From: Marinobacter alexandrii | Lineage (GTDB): Bacteria > Pseudomonadota > Gammaproteobacteria > Pseudomonadales > Oleiphilaceae | Reading direction: 5' to 3' | Length of the DNA: 64,000 nt | Assembly (NCBI RefSeq): GCF_005871205.1 | Contig: NZ_SWKM01000013.1 | Coordinates: forward strand, 1 to 64,000 | Shown: positions 49,156 to 58,494 of the stretch, piece by piece | Numbering within the stretch: position 1 is the first letter of the stretch | Layout: every line of letters begins with the position of its first letter | Translations under genes and position numbers: made by a program | Notes under the pieces: generated by a model | Seen by the model: the letters and a program-made list of their open reading frames with translations, nothing else | The model's database searches: none | Told to the model about the DNA's origin: nothing

Positions 49156-50177
49156 GAGTATTTCTCTCTAGCGTTGCTGCCAACATTGCTGTCGGTGTTC
49201 CTTTCTTCGCCAAGCTGCTCGTGAATAAACGCTGCAATGTCTTCCCGTGCCTGCCTGGCCTCGGGAAACCAGTCTTCCAGCAGTGGGAAGGCGTGAGGTA
49301 AGTCAGTCCAGAGCATCAGCTCATTGGGCACGCCGGCCTGAGTCAGGCGTCGTGCAAAATGAACACTGTCATCCCGAAGGAACTCCACCTCGCTGGCAAC
49401 AATAAACGTCGGCGGAAGCCCTGACAGATCTCCCAACAAGGGAGACACCTCCGGGTCAGAAGCATCGCCTCCGTTGAGATACCCCTCGAGGGCATGAGTC
49501 AGCGAAGTTGCCGGCAGCATGGCGTCGCGACCGGCGTGCAGTGACCTTGAAGGCGTACCGTGTAGGCGCGACAGGTCCAAGGCCGGCGATACGGCGATCG
49601 CGCACCCGGGCATCGGCAACCCCTTGCGAGCGAGTCTTTGCAGCAGAGCTGCCACGAGATTGCCGCCGGCGGATTCGCCGCCCAAAATGATTCGGCGGGC
49701 CGAAATACCCGCGTCCAGAAGCAGGCGATAGGCGGCTTCGCAATCGTCCAGCCCCGCTGGAAACGGGTGAGCCGGGGCCAGGCGATAGTCTGGTAAAAAC
49801 GCACTACCAGACAGGGATTCGCACACCCGCCCCGCAAAGGCCAGGTGCCCCTCCGGCATGGCCGGCAGCACAAACGCACCGCCATGCAGCCACAGCAACA
49901 CCGGCTCACCGGACTCGTCGAACGGCCGGCCAATAAAATGACCGGGCACTACCGTCCCATCTTCGCCGAAGTAATCGTAGCCACAAGAAATACTGTCCAG
50001 CCGGTGAGCGCCGCGGGCGGCCACTTTCAGCTGAGCACTGGCCAACCGCCTGGGGCCGCCCCGCAGAACCATTGCCAGCAAGGGTCGCAATAACCATCGC
50101 AATAGCCACAGGCGCCACCGGCTTCTTAGGCTTAATTGCGGATTACGTCGGGATGGGCGTGGATTCAGGCTACTCAT
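49152..50177 (-). CDS. Alpha/beta hydrolase of the hormone-sensitive lipase family
   Basis: A 341-residue esterase/lipase with the oxyanion HGGAF (residues 98-102) and the nucleophile elbow GESAGG (S169), plus the catalytic Asp region and DLPHAFPLL with the catalytic His: the HSL (family IV) layout. A basic N-terminal stretch with a hydrophobic run (residues 19-38) could associate with membrane or lipid bodies. In this operon it could release fatty acids or alcohols from wax or acylglycerols. Overlaps the WS/DGAT copy 2 gene by 4 bases. Confidence 0.88.
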   Translation of the reverse strand: MSSLNPRPSRRNPQLSLRSRWRLWLLRWLLRPLLAMVLRGGPRRLASAQLKVAARGAHRLDSISCGYDYFGEDGTVVPGHFIGRPFDESGEPVLLWLHGGAFVLPAMPEGHLAFAGRVCESLSGSAFLPDYRLAPAHPFPAGLDDCEAAYRLLLDAGISARRIILGGESAGGNLVAALLQRLARKGLPMPGCAIAVSPALDLSRLHGTPSRSLHAGRDAMLPATSLTHALEGYLNGGDASDPEVSPLLGDLSGLPPTFIVASEVEFLRDDSVHFARRLTQAGVPNELMLWTDLPHAFPLLEDWFPEARQAREDIAAFIHEQLGEERNTDSNVGSNAREKYS

Positions 50178-50187
50178 AGACGTTCCG

Positions 50188-51270
50188 TCAAGCCCAAGGT
50201 TGAACCATAATCTTCACGTCGCTTTCTGGCTTGGCCAGGCGGTCAAACGCACTATTGATCTGGTCCATGCCGACCACATCAGAGATCAGTCCGGACGCCT
50301 CCAGTTCACCCTCGGCAAGAGACCGCAAGGTGTCGCCAAACTCTTCCGGCGTGTAGAAGCTGACAAACCGAAGATCCAGCTCTTTTAATACCGGCATCGC
50401 CGGAATCAGGTTGTCTTTTTCCATGCACAGACCAACAACCACAATGCGGGCACCGAAAGGAGCACCGGCACAGACGTTCTGGATCAGCCCGGGCACACCC
50501 ACACACTCGAAAATCAGCGACGGCTTGAGGTCGTGGCCGCCTAACAGGGGGGAAACGGGACCCGCCAACGAGGCATCGGTGGTGCGGGCGGCCTCTTTCC
50601 AGCTGTCGTACGGTGAGTGTTCTGCCGGGTTCACCACCACGTCAGCTCCCATCTGCCCGGCGAGATCCCGCCGGGCTTTCGAAAAGTCAGACGCCACAAT
50701 CGGGCCGATCTTCATCATTTTCAGCACCGCTATAACCGCCAGACCAATCGGACCACAGCCCACCACCAGGGGCACGTGGTTCTGTGTTGGCTCGCTTTTT
50801 CGCACGGCGTGCATGGCCACAGCCATGGGTTCAGTCAACGCTGCGGTGTTGCAGTCCAGGCCATTGGGCACTTTCATGGTCAGGCGCCCGTCCACCAACA
50901 GTTGCTCGGAGAAGCCACCAGGCAAGCTGGCACCGCCAGATCCGATAAACGACACGCCCTCCTCTCGTAGCAAAAATGGCAGCGACACCACCGTGTCGCC
51001 TTCCCTGAACGGCGAATCTTTCTGATTTACTTCCAATACTTCGCCGCAGAATTCGTGGCCCAGAAGAATGGGGTTGTCCGGATCCACCAGGGGTTGCCCT
51101 ACGATCTGGCGGGTACCCTCTGCCAGATCATGGGAATGGTGCAGGCAATGCAGGTCTGAGCCGCACACACCACACACCAGTGATTTCACCAATAGTTCAT
51201 TTTCTCTCGGCTGGGGCGTGGGTACGTCCATGACTTTCAGAGTATTGTTATCGACCGTTGCGCTACGCAT
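50188..51270 (-). CDS. Zinc-dependent alcohol dehydrogenase (MDR superfamily)
   Basis: A 360-residue medium-chain dehydrogenase. The catalytic zinc site is visible in GVCGSDLHC and GHEFCGEV, and the cofactor fold in VVGCGPIGLAV. The four-cysteine structural zinc loop is absent. Substrate not determinable; between an acyl-CoA ligase and a lipase it may oxidise medium or long-chain alcohols released from wax esters. Good GGAGAATC ribosome site before the ATG. Confidence 0.85.
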   Translation of the reverse strand: MRSATVDNNTLKVMDVPTPQPRENELLVKSLVCGVCGSDLHCLHHSHDLAEGTRQIVGQPLVDPDNPILLGHEFCGEVLEVNQKDSPFREGDTVVSLPFLLREEGVSFIGSGGASLPGGFSEQLLVDGRLTMKVPNGLDCNTAALTEPMAVAMHAVRKSEPTQNHVPLVVGCGPIGLAVIAVLKMMKIGPIVASDFSKARRDLAGQMGADVVVNPAEHSPYDSWKEAARTTDASLAGPVSPLLGGHDLKPSLIFECVGVPGLIQNVCAGAPFGARIVVVGLCMEKDNLIPAMPVLKELDLRFVSFYTPEEFGDTLRSLAEGELEASGLISDVVGMDQINSAFDRLAKPESDVKIMVQPWA

Positions 51271-51303
51271 TTCAGATTCTCCATCAATTGTTTTTGTTCA
51301 GGT

Positions 51304-52923
51304 TTAACGCAATTCTTTTCTGAGAATTTTGCCCACACTGGATTTGGGCAATTCCTCGAGTACGATCACCTCTTTGGGGACTTTGTAGGCGGCCAGATTC
51401 CGGCGGCAGTGCTCAACCACCGTTTCCACGTCGATGTTGGCGCCATTGCCGGCCACGAATAGTTTTACCCGCTCGCCGGTTTTCTCATCGGGGGCACCCA
51501 CACAGGCGGCTTCCGCCACGATGTCCAGCTCGCTGGCAACCGCTTCCACTTCATTCGGATACACGTTGAAACCGGACACAATCAGCATGTCTTTTTTGCG
51601 ATCCACGATTTCGAACAGGCCGTTGGCGTGCATCACTGCTACATCGCCGGTCTTGAAGTAGCCGTCGTCTGTAAAGGTTTGCGCGTTGGCATCTGGTCGG
51701 TTCCAGTAGCCGCTCATCACCTGCGGGCCCTTGGCGCAAAGCTCACCCGGCTCACCCGGTGGCAGTTCATTGCCCTCCGGGCCCAGAATCTTCACGTCAG
51801 TCGAGGGCACTGGGAAACCGACCGTGCCGGTAAAGCCACTTTGGCCCATGGGATTCAGGGTGAGGATCGGGCTGGTTTCGGACAGACCAAAGCCTTCCAG
51901 AATGTGACCGCCCGCAAAGGCTTCCCACCGGTCTGAGGTGCTGCGGAAGATCTTCGAGCCCCCGCCGAGGGAAATCTTGCAGCGGGAAAAGTCGACCTCC
52001 TTGAACAGCGGATGTGTGGCCATGCCGGCGTACAGGGTGTTCACTCCGCCTATCACGGTGAAACCGGCATCCTTTATTGTGGAGAGAAAACCTTCTACAT
52101 CCCGGGGGTTGGGAATCAGGATGGCCTTGGCACCAATGGCCGCGTACGCCACGTACACCATTAGGCCGAAGATGTGGTACATGGGCAGCGCCAGAACTAC
52201 CCGCTCCCTGCCCGGCTCGTTGGCCTCGGGAACAAACGCCTTAAATTGTTCGGTGTTGGCAATCAGGTTGCGATGGCAAAGGGTGGCGCCTTTAGACGGG
52301 CCTGTGGTACCACCGGTGTATTGGAGAAACAGCGTATCGTCACCGGCCAACGCCACTGGGGCTGGTGACTGATCAGCGTACGCATCAAGCAGATCCGAAA
52401 GCGCCTCACTCTTGCCCAGTCCGTCAGCCAATGGCGGGGCTGGAATCTCGATATCAGCGCCGTCGCCCGGGGCCACCGTGACTACACAGCCAACGGAGGT
52501 GTTACCTTGGATAGCCGCCAGAGCCTCGGTTGAACCGTTGTAACAAAACATGGCGGTAGCACCTGAATCGTTCAGCTGGTGCTCAAGTTCCCGCGCGGTG
52601 TAAAGCGGGTTCACGTTCACCTGTACGCCACCCGCTTTAAGAATGCCCCACATGACGATGGGATAGGCAAATACGTTGGGCAGCATGACCGCGATTCGGT
52701 CGCCCTTCTTGACGCCATACCGATCCTGCAGCAGACAGGCTACAACGTCTGACAATTGGTCCAATTCCGCATAGGTCAGGGTCTCGCCAAAACATTCAAG
52801 CGCCTCTAGGTCGCTGAATTTCTCGACTGCCTGTTTGAACAAATGCGTCAGCGACGAATAGGTATCCGGGTTGATTTCGTGGGGGATGCCTTTGGGGTAA
52901 TGATCAAACCAGATCTTTGCCAT
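51304..52923 (-). CDS. Long-chain fatty acid-CoA ligase (FadD-like)
   Basis: A 539-residue AMP-forming acyl-CoA synthetase with the P-loop-like LQYTGGTTGPSKGATL, the adenylate motif GFGLSETSP, VSGFNVYPNEVE and the C-terminal catalytic Lys region (SSVGKILRKELR). It supplies acyl-CoA for wax synthesis or beta-oxidation. First gene of the leftward lipid operon, with a strong GAGGAGA site and a divergent AraC-type regulator 253 bases away. Confidence 0.92.
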   Translation of the reverse strand: MAKIWFDHYPKGIPHEINPDTYSSLTHLFKQAVEKFSDLEALECFGETLTYAELDQLSDVVACLLQDRYGVKKGDRIAVMLPNVFAYPIVMWGILKAGGVQVNVNPLYTARELEHQLNDSGATAMFCYNGSTEALAAIQGNTSVGCVVTVAPGDGADIEIPAPPLADGLGKSEALSDLLDAYADQSPAPVALAGDDTLFLQYTGGTTGPSKGATLCHRNLIANTEQFKAFVPEANEPGRERVVLALPMYHIFGLMVYVAYAAIGAKAILIPNPRDVEGFLSTIKDAGFTVIGGVNTLYAGMATHPLFKEVDFSRCKISLGGGSKIFRSTSDRWEAFAGGHILEGFGLSETSPILTLNPMGQSGFTGTVGFPVPSTDVKILGPEGNELPPGEPGELCAKGPQVMSGYWNRPDANAQTFTDDGYFKTGDVAVMHANGLFEIVDRKKDMLIVSGFNVYPNEVEAVASELDIVAEAACVGAPDEKTGERVKLFVAGNGANIDVETVVEHCRRNLAAYKVPKEVIVLEELPKSSVGKILRKELR

Positions 52924-53176
52924 AATGCTGTCTCCTCAAAGTCATTCGCCATGCTCAGCAGGAACACCAAATCTGGGTCTGGTGTCTGGCTTGCCCACGC
53001 TGATGCGATACGAATGTTGGTTTTTGTTAAGTACCTATATGGAGTGTTTATAATGGCGCTTCACGACGAAATGCACTTGCCCGAAGCTGCCGTAGATTTG
53101 TCACTTGACGCCAGCGTGTGACGACGCCTAAATAGAAAGAGGCAATGACTTAAAACCGATAACAAAAAGAAAGGGA

Positions 53177-54217
53177 ATGTTTGTGGAAACAGCGCTTATC
53201 CGAATGAGTTCACTGACGGCCTATCCTGAGCTGGTCAGGGAGTTGGGGGCGGACCCAGAACCCTTCCTCCAGCGCGTTCATGCCAGCGAGGCCATGATTA
53301 ACGACCCGAAGCAAATGCTGCCTTACGTGTCGCTCATTGATCTGATGGAATGTTCTGCTGAGGAACTGGATTGCCCGGATTTTGGTCTCAAGCTCTCCAA
53401 TAAGCAGTCGGTCAATATTCTCGGCCCCCTTGCGATCATTGCCCGTAATGAGGTCAATGCCTATTCTGCAGTGACTAAAATCGGGCAATACATGGGGTAC
53501 TACAGCCCGGCAATCCGCCTGCACATCGACAACCCTGCCAACGGACAATCGGCCGAGTTGGGTTTCAACCTGGAAATTGCGAGCCGTCCGGATCGCCGAC
53601 AGATCATAGAGCTTTCCCTTGGCGTGGCATTTCAGACGATGAAAATGCTGACCCGCCCCGATTTTCACCCCCAGCGCGTTGTCTTTTCCCACCCTCGGGG
53701 GCTGCCAATGCGACAATACCGGAACTATTTCGGTTGCCCGGTGGAGTTCAATGCTGATCGGGATGCACTGGTTATTTCCTCAGAGGACATGCTTCACCCC
53801 ATCGATGGCGCAGACAGCGGCATCCGGACCATGATGGAAAACTTCGTCAGCGAAGCCATCAATGCCAATTCCCTCTCTTTCTCTGACGTAGTCAAAGATC
53901 TGATCATCAAACTTCTGCCCGTACAGCGGTGCACCATTTCCATGGTTTCAAAATACCTGGCCGTCAGTGAGCGAACCCTTCAACGGCGACTCAAAAACGA
54001 AGATATGGTGTTTGAAAATCTGGTCGATGACGTTCGCAAAGACCTGGCCTGGGATTACCTCACCGGTCAGAAAATGCGCATGTCTCAGCTAACGGCGTTA
54101 CTGGGCTACACCGAGCAAAGTTCGTTCAATCGCGCCTGCCAGCGCTGGTTCCGACGATCGCCCCTTAAAGTCAGGGCCGAGGCGACCGCCGATGCAGACC
54201 ATAAGGTGACTGGCTAG
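53177..54217 (+). CDS. AraC-family transcriptional regulator
   Basis: A 346-residue protein with an N-terminal arabinose-binding-like sensor domain (as in OruR/ArgR-type regulators) and a C-terminal AraC HTH pair (MVSKYLAVSERTLQRRLKNE; MSQLTALLGYTEQSSFNRA). Divergent from the acyl-CoA ligase operon, so probably its regulator, possibly sensing a fatty acid or alcohol. The start is uncertain: ATG 53177 lies very close to AAGGG, while GTG 53183 has better spacing. Its stop overlaps the convergent hydrolase stop by 4 bases. Confidence 0.9.
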   Translation: MFVETALIRMSSLTAYPELVRELGADPEPFLQRVHASEAMINDPKQMLPYVSLIDLMECSAEELDCPDFGLKLSNKQSVNILGPLAIIARNEVNAYSAVTKIGQYMGYYSPAIRLHIDNPANGQSAELGFNLEIASRPDRRQIIELSLGVAFQTMKMLTRPDFHPQRVVFSHPRGLPMRQYRNYFGCPVEFNADRDALVISSEDMLHPIDGADSGIRTMMENFVSEAINANSLSFSDVVKDLIIKLLPVQRCTISMVSKYLAVSERTLQRRLKNEDMVFENLVDDVRKDLAWDYLTGQKMRMSQLTALLGYTEQSSFNRACQRWFRRSPLKVRAEATADADHKVTG

Positions 54218-55101
54218 CGACACAACCCGATGTGGTTGAGCAGGGGGGGCAGCAGATACCTGGGCGCCTCTGCCTGAACGAAGTGCCCCACTCCGGGCAG
54301 CAGTTCGAAGGTGACTCCTTTTGGAAAATCCTCCTCAACGATTGCATGTCGGTGGGTATCCGGCCCGTAGATGGCGTCCTTATCCCCCGCCACGATCAAC
54401 GTTGGCACCGGGAATGGCCGATCTGTGTTCAGCAACCGGAACCAGGACCTGTCCCAGGGTCGATAGGCCTGCTGGTAGTAACGCAGGGTCGCACGGAGAA
54501 CACCTGGCTCTTCCATGCGTTCCTGGCTGCGGCTGATCAGATCTGGAAATGAGTGGCCATTTGACCACCTTTTCCACAGATACCGGTGAAACCACCAGCC
54601 ATTGGTTTTCATCAGCCAGTCCGCGACAAAGCGCAGCTGGAACACCACCTGATACCAGGTGTGCCTGAATATCAACGGTCGTTTTGGGATCAGCTTGATC
54701 ATCCGGAAGATCGGCGGGATGGACACCGCCGTAAAGCTGGTGAAGGTTTCCGGCCGGGTGTATACCGCCATGTAGGCCACCGCCGCGCCCCAATCATGAC
54801 CGACCAGATGCACAGGACCGTCGGATAGCGCCTGGCACAGGGCCACCGCCTCGCGCCCAAGTGATTCCAGCCGATAGTCGTCGTGCTTCAGCAGGTAACT
54901 GCTTTGGTAGCCTGGCATGTGCGGTGCTTTAACCGTGTAGCCAACTTCGGCCAGCGGTTTGATGATGTCCTTCCAGGTCAACGGGCTGTCAGGAAAGCCG
55001 TGCAGCAGGATCACGGTCTGCCCATTGGCATTCTCTGGTGCCGGTTCCTCGATCAGGACATCAACGACGTAACCCTGAAACTCAACCTGATGCCAGTTCA
55101 T
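54214..55101 (-). CDS. Alpha/beta hydrolase, epoxide hydrolase-like
   Basis: A 295-residue protein with HGFPDSP (oxyanion) and GHDWGA, where the nucleophile is Asp (D103) rather than Ser. This marks the epoxide hydrolase/haloalkane dehalogenase branch; the catalytic His is in GVGHFVQAEAP. The ATG at 55101 is behind GAGGAGCAGGGAT and overlaps the RND gene by 20 bases; the longer frame is rejected. Last gene of the DUF1302 operon, so it may act on the transported compound or its product. Confidence 0.88.
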   Translation of the reverse strand: MNWHQVEFQGYVVDVLIEEPAPENANGQTVILLHGFPDSPLTWKDIIKPLAEVGYTVKAPHMPGYQSSYLLKHDDYRLESLGREAVALCQALSDGPVHLVGHDWGAAVAYMAVYTRPETFTSFTAVSIPPIFRMIKLIPKRPLIFRHTWYQVVFQLRFVADWLMKTNGWWFHRYLWKRWSNGHSFPDLISRSQERMEEPGVLRATLRYYQQAYRPWDRSWFRLLNTDRPFPVPTLIVAGDKDAIYGPDTHRHAIVEEDFPKGVTFELLPGVGHFVQAEAPRYLLPPLLNHIGLCR

Positions 55102-57475
55102 ATCCCTGCTCCTCTTCCTGCTGTCGTTTCTGCGGCTGATGCGCTTTCTTTTTCCGAACCAGAAAAGCTGCCAGCGCGGGCAGAAGCAACAAGGCGCCAA
55201 ACAGGTTCACCAGGAACATGAACGCCAGCAATATGCCCATATCGGCCTGGAACTTGAGTTCCGAAAAATACCAGGTTGCGACCGACAGGGTCATGGTCAG
55301 GGCGGTAAACGCCGAGGCCGTACCCCGCTGTTTCAATGCTTCGTAGAACGCATCGCGAATATCGCGGCCGTTCTCTTCCAGTTCGTACTTCATGCGCTCA
55401 AACAGATAGATTCCGTAATCGATACCACTGCCTACTCCAAGCGCTATCACTGGCAGAGTATTCACCTTGAGACCGATGCCCAGCAGCGACATCACCGCGT
55501 TACACAGCAGGGTGACCAGCGCCAGCGGCAGAATAATGCACAGGCTGATGCGCAGGCTGCGGAACATCGCCAGGCACAGCAAGGTGACGGAGAAGAACAG
55601 TGACGTATTCACCCAGGGATTGGCCGCACTGACCGCCTCATTGGTGGCGGCCATCACCCCTACGTTTCCGGACGCCAGGCGATAAGTCAGCAGCTTATTG
55701 TCGTAAACCGATTTAAAACGCTTGATCGCCTCGACAATGACATCAATGGTTTCCGCCTTGTGATCCGACAGGAAGACGGAAATAGCCATGGCATCGCACT
55801 CGGTGTTCATCAGGGTGCTGCCGTTGCGCGTGGCAAAAGCCACCCCCTGCGCCACCTGCGCCTGGTTGCCGGGAATGACTCTCCACTTGGGGTTCGTCTC
55901 CGCGTAGGCCTGGGTTACGCCCTTTACAAACCCGGGCAAACCGGACACCGACGCAACGCCCGGCAACTGGCGCAAATAGAGTTCAAACTCCGACAACTGG
56001 GCCATCACTTCAGGCTTAACGCAGGGCATGTTGTCACCCTCGGCTTCCACGATTACCTGCAGTACATCGACACCCACTGAGTACTGCGAGGTGACGGCCG
56101 CTACATCCTGGTTATAGCGTGCGTCACTGCGTAGCTCCGGCACGCCATCGCCTAGATCGCCCACATGAAGCGTGTCCAGCCGATAGATGCCAAAAGCAGT
56201 CAGGCCAACCGCGCAGATGATCGGAACCACAGCCCCACGAGGTGTCGCCAGAACGCTGAGTTTTTCCCAGAACCAGTAATGTTGTCCCTTGCCACGGAAA
56301 CGGTCCAGCGCATGTTCATCCACCTTGGTGTACGACAGCAGCGGCGGCAGTACCAGCGAGTTGGTCAAGATCATCACACCCACACCCATGGTGGCGGTGA
56401 TGGCCAGCTCAAACACCATCTCAATTTCGACGAAGGCGATGACCAGGAAGCCCAATACGTTGGCAGCCAATGCAACCACACTGGGAATCAGCAGGTTCTC
56501 AAGGCTGGCCCGTGCAGCGTGAACCGTATCGTGCCCATCGACGATGTCCAGCTTCCAGGCGTTACACATCTGCACGGCATGGGAGATGGCAATCGCAAAG
56601 ATCAGGAACGGTACCAGTATCGACATGGGGTCCAGCGTCAGACCTAGCAACGGCAAAAGCCCCATCAGCCAGACCACCGGCAATGATGCGGTCAGTAGCG
56701 TCAGCCCAGTCAGGCGCTTGGACTTGGTATACCAGAACAGTAGAACAGCGATCAGCAGCACCGCCACCGCAAAAAACATCAGTACGCCACGGGCACCGTT
56801 GGCAATGTCCCCGATGGCCTTAGAGAAACCGATGATATTGACCTCAACGGTCTCCGATTCGACTTCGCTACGAATGGTTTCAAGCCTGTCTGCAATTCCC
56901 TGCAGATCAATTTTTTCACCGGTATCTGGATCTGTTTCCTGCAACGTCGCCACGACCATGGCGGACTGGAGATTGTTGGAAACAATGCGACCAATCCAGT
57001 TGGACTTAAGGGTACGTTCGCGAATGGCCTCAAGCTGTTCGGGTCGACCTGCGTAATCAGACTCAATCAGGTTGCCCCCGACAAACCCCTCCTCAACGAC
57101 TTCCGAGTAACGCACGTTGGGGGTGAACAGCGAGGTCACCGAACTGCGCTCGATGCCGTCCAGGTAGAACACCTTGTCGGTCGCCTTTTTCAATGCCGCC
57201 AGATAATCTTTCTCAAACACTGTGCCATCGGTATTCCGCAGCGACACCATGATCTGGTTGGCGCCCACAAACTCGTTCTGGTAATCCAGGAACGTGGACA
57301 TGTATTCGTGCTCCAGCGGGATCATCTTGAAGAAACCCGCCTCGATCTTGAGCTTGGTTGCCGAATACCCCAGACCGAGGGTCAGGATAGCCATGACAAT
57401 CAGCAGTGCCAGCCGGTGGCGAAAAATCACCCCGGCAATCGCCTGCAATTTTGTAGGTTGTTGTGAATTAGTCAT
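55082..57475 (-). CDS. RND superfamily/MMPL-type transporter
   Basis: A 797-residue inner-membrane protein with the RND/MMPL layout: one N-terminal helix, a large periplasmic loop, five grouped helices, then the same again (12 helices; SHAVQMCNAWKL and GSGIDYGIYLFERM are in the paired core regions). It needs no adaptor of its own in this operon. MMPL-type members carry lipids or hydrophobic compounds. The ATG at 57475 overlaps the Ycf48-like stop by 4 bases; the longer frame upstream is rejected. Confidence 0.9.
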   Translation of the reverse strand: MTNSQQPTKLQAIAGVIFRHRLALLIVMAILTLGLGYSATKLKIEAGFFKMIPLEHEYMSTFLDYQNEFVGANQIMVSLRNTDGTVFEKDYLAALKKATDKVFYLDGIERSSVTSLFTPNVRYSEVVEEGFVGGNLIESDYAGRPEQLEAIRERTLKSNWIGRIVSNNLQSAMVVATLQETDPDTGEKIDLQGIADRLETIRSEVESETVEVNIIGFSKAIGDIANGARGVLMFFAVAVLLIAVLLFWYTKSKRLTGLTLLTASLPVVWLMGLLPLLGLTLDPMSILVPFLIFAIAISHAVQMCNAWKLDIVDGHDTVHAARASLENLLIPSVVALAANVLGFLVIAFVEIEMVFELAITATMGVGVMILTNSLVLPPLLSYTKVDEHALDRFRGKGQHYWFWEKLSVLATPRGAVVPIICAVGLTAFGIYRLDTLHVGDLGDGVPELRSDARYNQDVAAVTSQYSVGVDVLQVIVEAEGDNMPCVKPEVMAQLSEFELYLRQLPGVASVSGLPGFVKGVTQAYAETNPKWRVIPGNQAQVAQGVAFATRNGSTLMNTECDAMAISVFLSDHKAETIDVIVEAIKRFKSVYDNKLLTYRLASGNVGVMAATNEAVSAANPWVNTSLFFSVTLLCLAMFRSLRISLCIILPLALVTLLCNAVMSLLGIGLKVNTLPVIALGVGSGIDYGIYLFERMKYELEENGRDIRDAFYEALKQRGTASAFTALTMTLSVATWYFSELKFQADMGILLAFMFLVNLFGALLLLPALAAFLVRKKKAHQPQKRQQEEEQGYELASG

Positions 57476-58425
57476 TGTTGTTCTCCACGGCCCAGTTCTG
57501 CCAGCCCGACACCACGGGTGCCGCTGATCAGCCATTTACCGTTGATTCGGGATACAGAGGTGATGTCACCGTGTTGCGGCGCTCGTGTTTGTCGGCGGAA
57601 GGTTTTACCGTCGTCACTGCTGGCCAGGAATTCGCCACTGTTACCCAGCAGGTAGACATCTCCGTTACTGGCAATTCCGTGAGCATTGATAGCGAGTTCA
57701 ATACCGGTCTGGGATTGGGTCCAGGAGTCGCCCTGATTCTCCGAACGCCACACCTGGCCGCGCATGCCATACAACAGCCACGCGCCACCCTGGGTTTGCA
57801 GCCCACCAAAAAACGAGCCGGCATAGGGGGATTCCATCTGGGTCCAGCTCTGGCCCAGATCGTCGGTTTTGAACAGCGAACCACTTTCACCTATCAGTAT
57901 CCAGGCATTCCCGGCCTGCATGATGCTGTACAGGTGGCGATCAAAGTACTCCTCTGACAGCGTCAGCTTATTCCAGGTGCGACCGCCGTCGTCTGACAAA
58001 ATGGCCAGGCCAAAAGCGCCAACACTCAGAAAACGATCGTTGCCCAGGTGCACCACCTCCATCAGCGGGTCACCGTAGGTCAACTCTTCAGCGTCGATCA
58101 GTGTCCAGCTGTCGGAGCTAGCATCTGATCGAAGAATCGCACCGCCATAACCGACAATGACCCGGCTGCGATCAGACACTGCCATGGAGGTCAGGCTCTT
58201 GGTTGTTGGCAGTCGATGGGTTTTCCAGTCTGATCCTTCCGCTTTTGTGCGCGTCAGAACCACACCCCGTTCACCCACGGCGTAAAGCGTTTTATTGTCT
58301 GCGACCACGTCAAAGGTTGTCAGCTTTTCGGGTGCAATGTGGTAGTCGAGTTGTGCTGAAGCACAGATCACTGGCACCACACACAACACCGCCGCGTATA
58401 AGCCACGTTTGGCGAAAGGTTTCAT
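57472..58425 (-). CDS. Ycf48-like (BNR/photosystem II assembly factor-type) beta-propeller protein
   Basis: A 317-residue exported protein: signal peptide (MKPFAKRGLYAAVLCVVPVICASA), then repeated blades with the SDDGGRTWNKL, TDDLGQSWTQ, SENQGDSWTQ and SSDDGKTFRRQ pattern of the Ycf48/BNR propeller. No photosynthesis genes are present; in proteobacteria this propeller is often linked to RND genes. It may act as a periplasmic scaffold for the transporter. Starts at the ATG 58425, not the upstream frame. Overlaps the RND gene by 4 bases. Confidence 0.86.
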   Translation of the reverse strand: MKPFAKRGLYAAVLCVVPVICASAQLDYHIAPEKLTTFDVVADNKTLYAVGERGVVLTRTKAEGSDWKTHRLPTTKSLTSMAVSDRSRVIVGYGGAILRSDASSDSWTLIDAEELTYGDPLMEVVHLGNDRFLSVGAFGLAILSDDGGRTWNKLTLSEEYFDRHLYSIMQAGNAWILIGESGSLFKTDDLGQSWTQMESPYAGSFFGGLQTQGGAWLLYGMRGQVWRSENQGDSWTQSQTGIELAINAHGIASNGDVYLLGNSGEFLASSDDGKTFRRQTRAPQHGDITSVSRINGKWLISGTRGVGLAELGRGEQQ

Positions 58426-58494
58426 AACAAATTCCTGAATCTGGGAGCGGCCGGTCACCGGGGTAGCACCCGGCGCCGGCCAACTGGCTATGGA

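Noticed and set aside
53054..53122. 22-codon open frame in the ligase/AraC intergenic region
   Set aside because: No ribosome site and too short to support.
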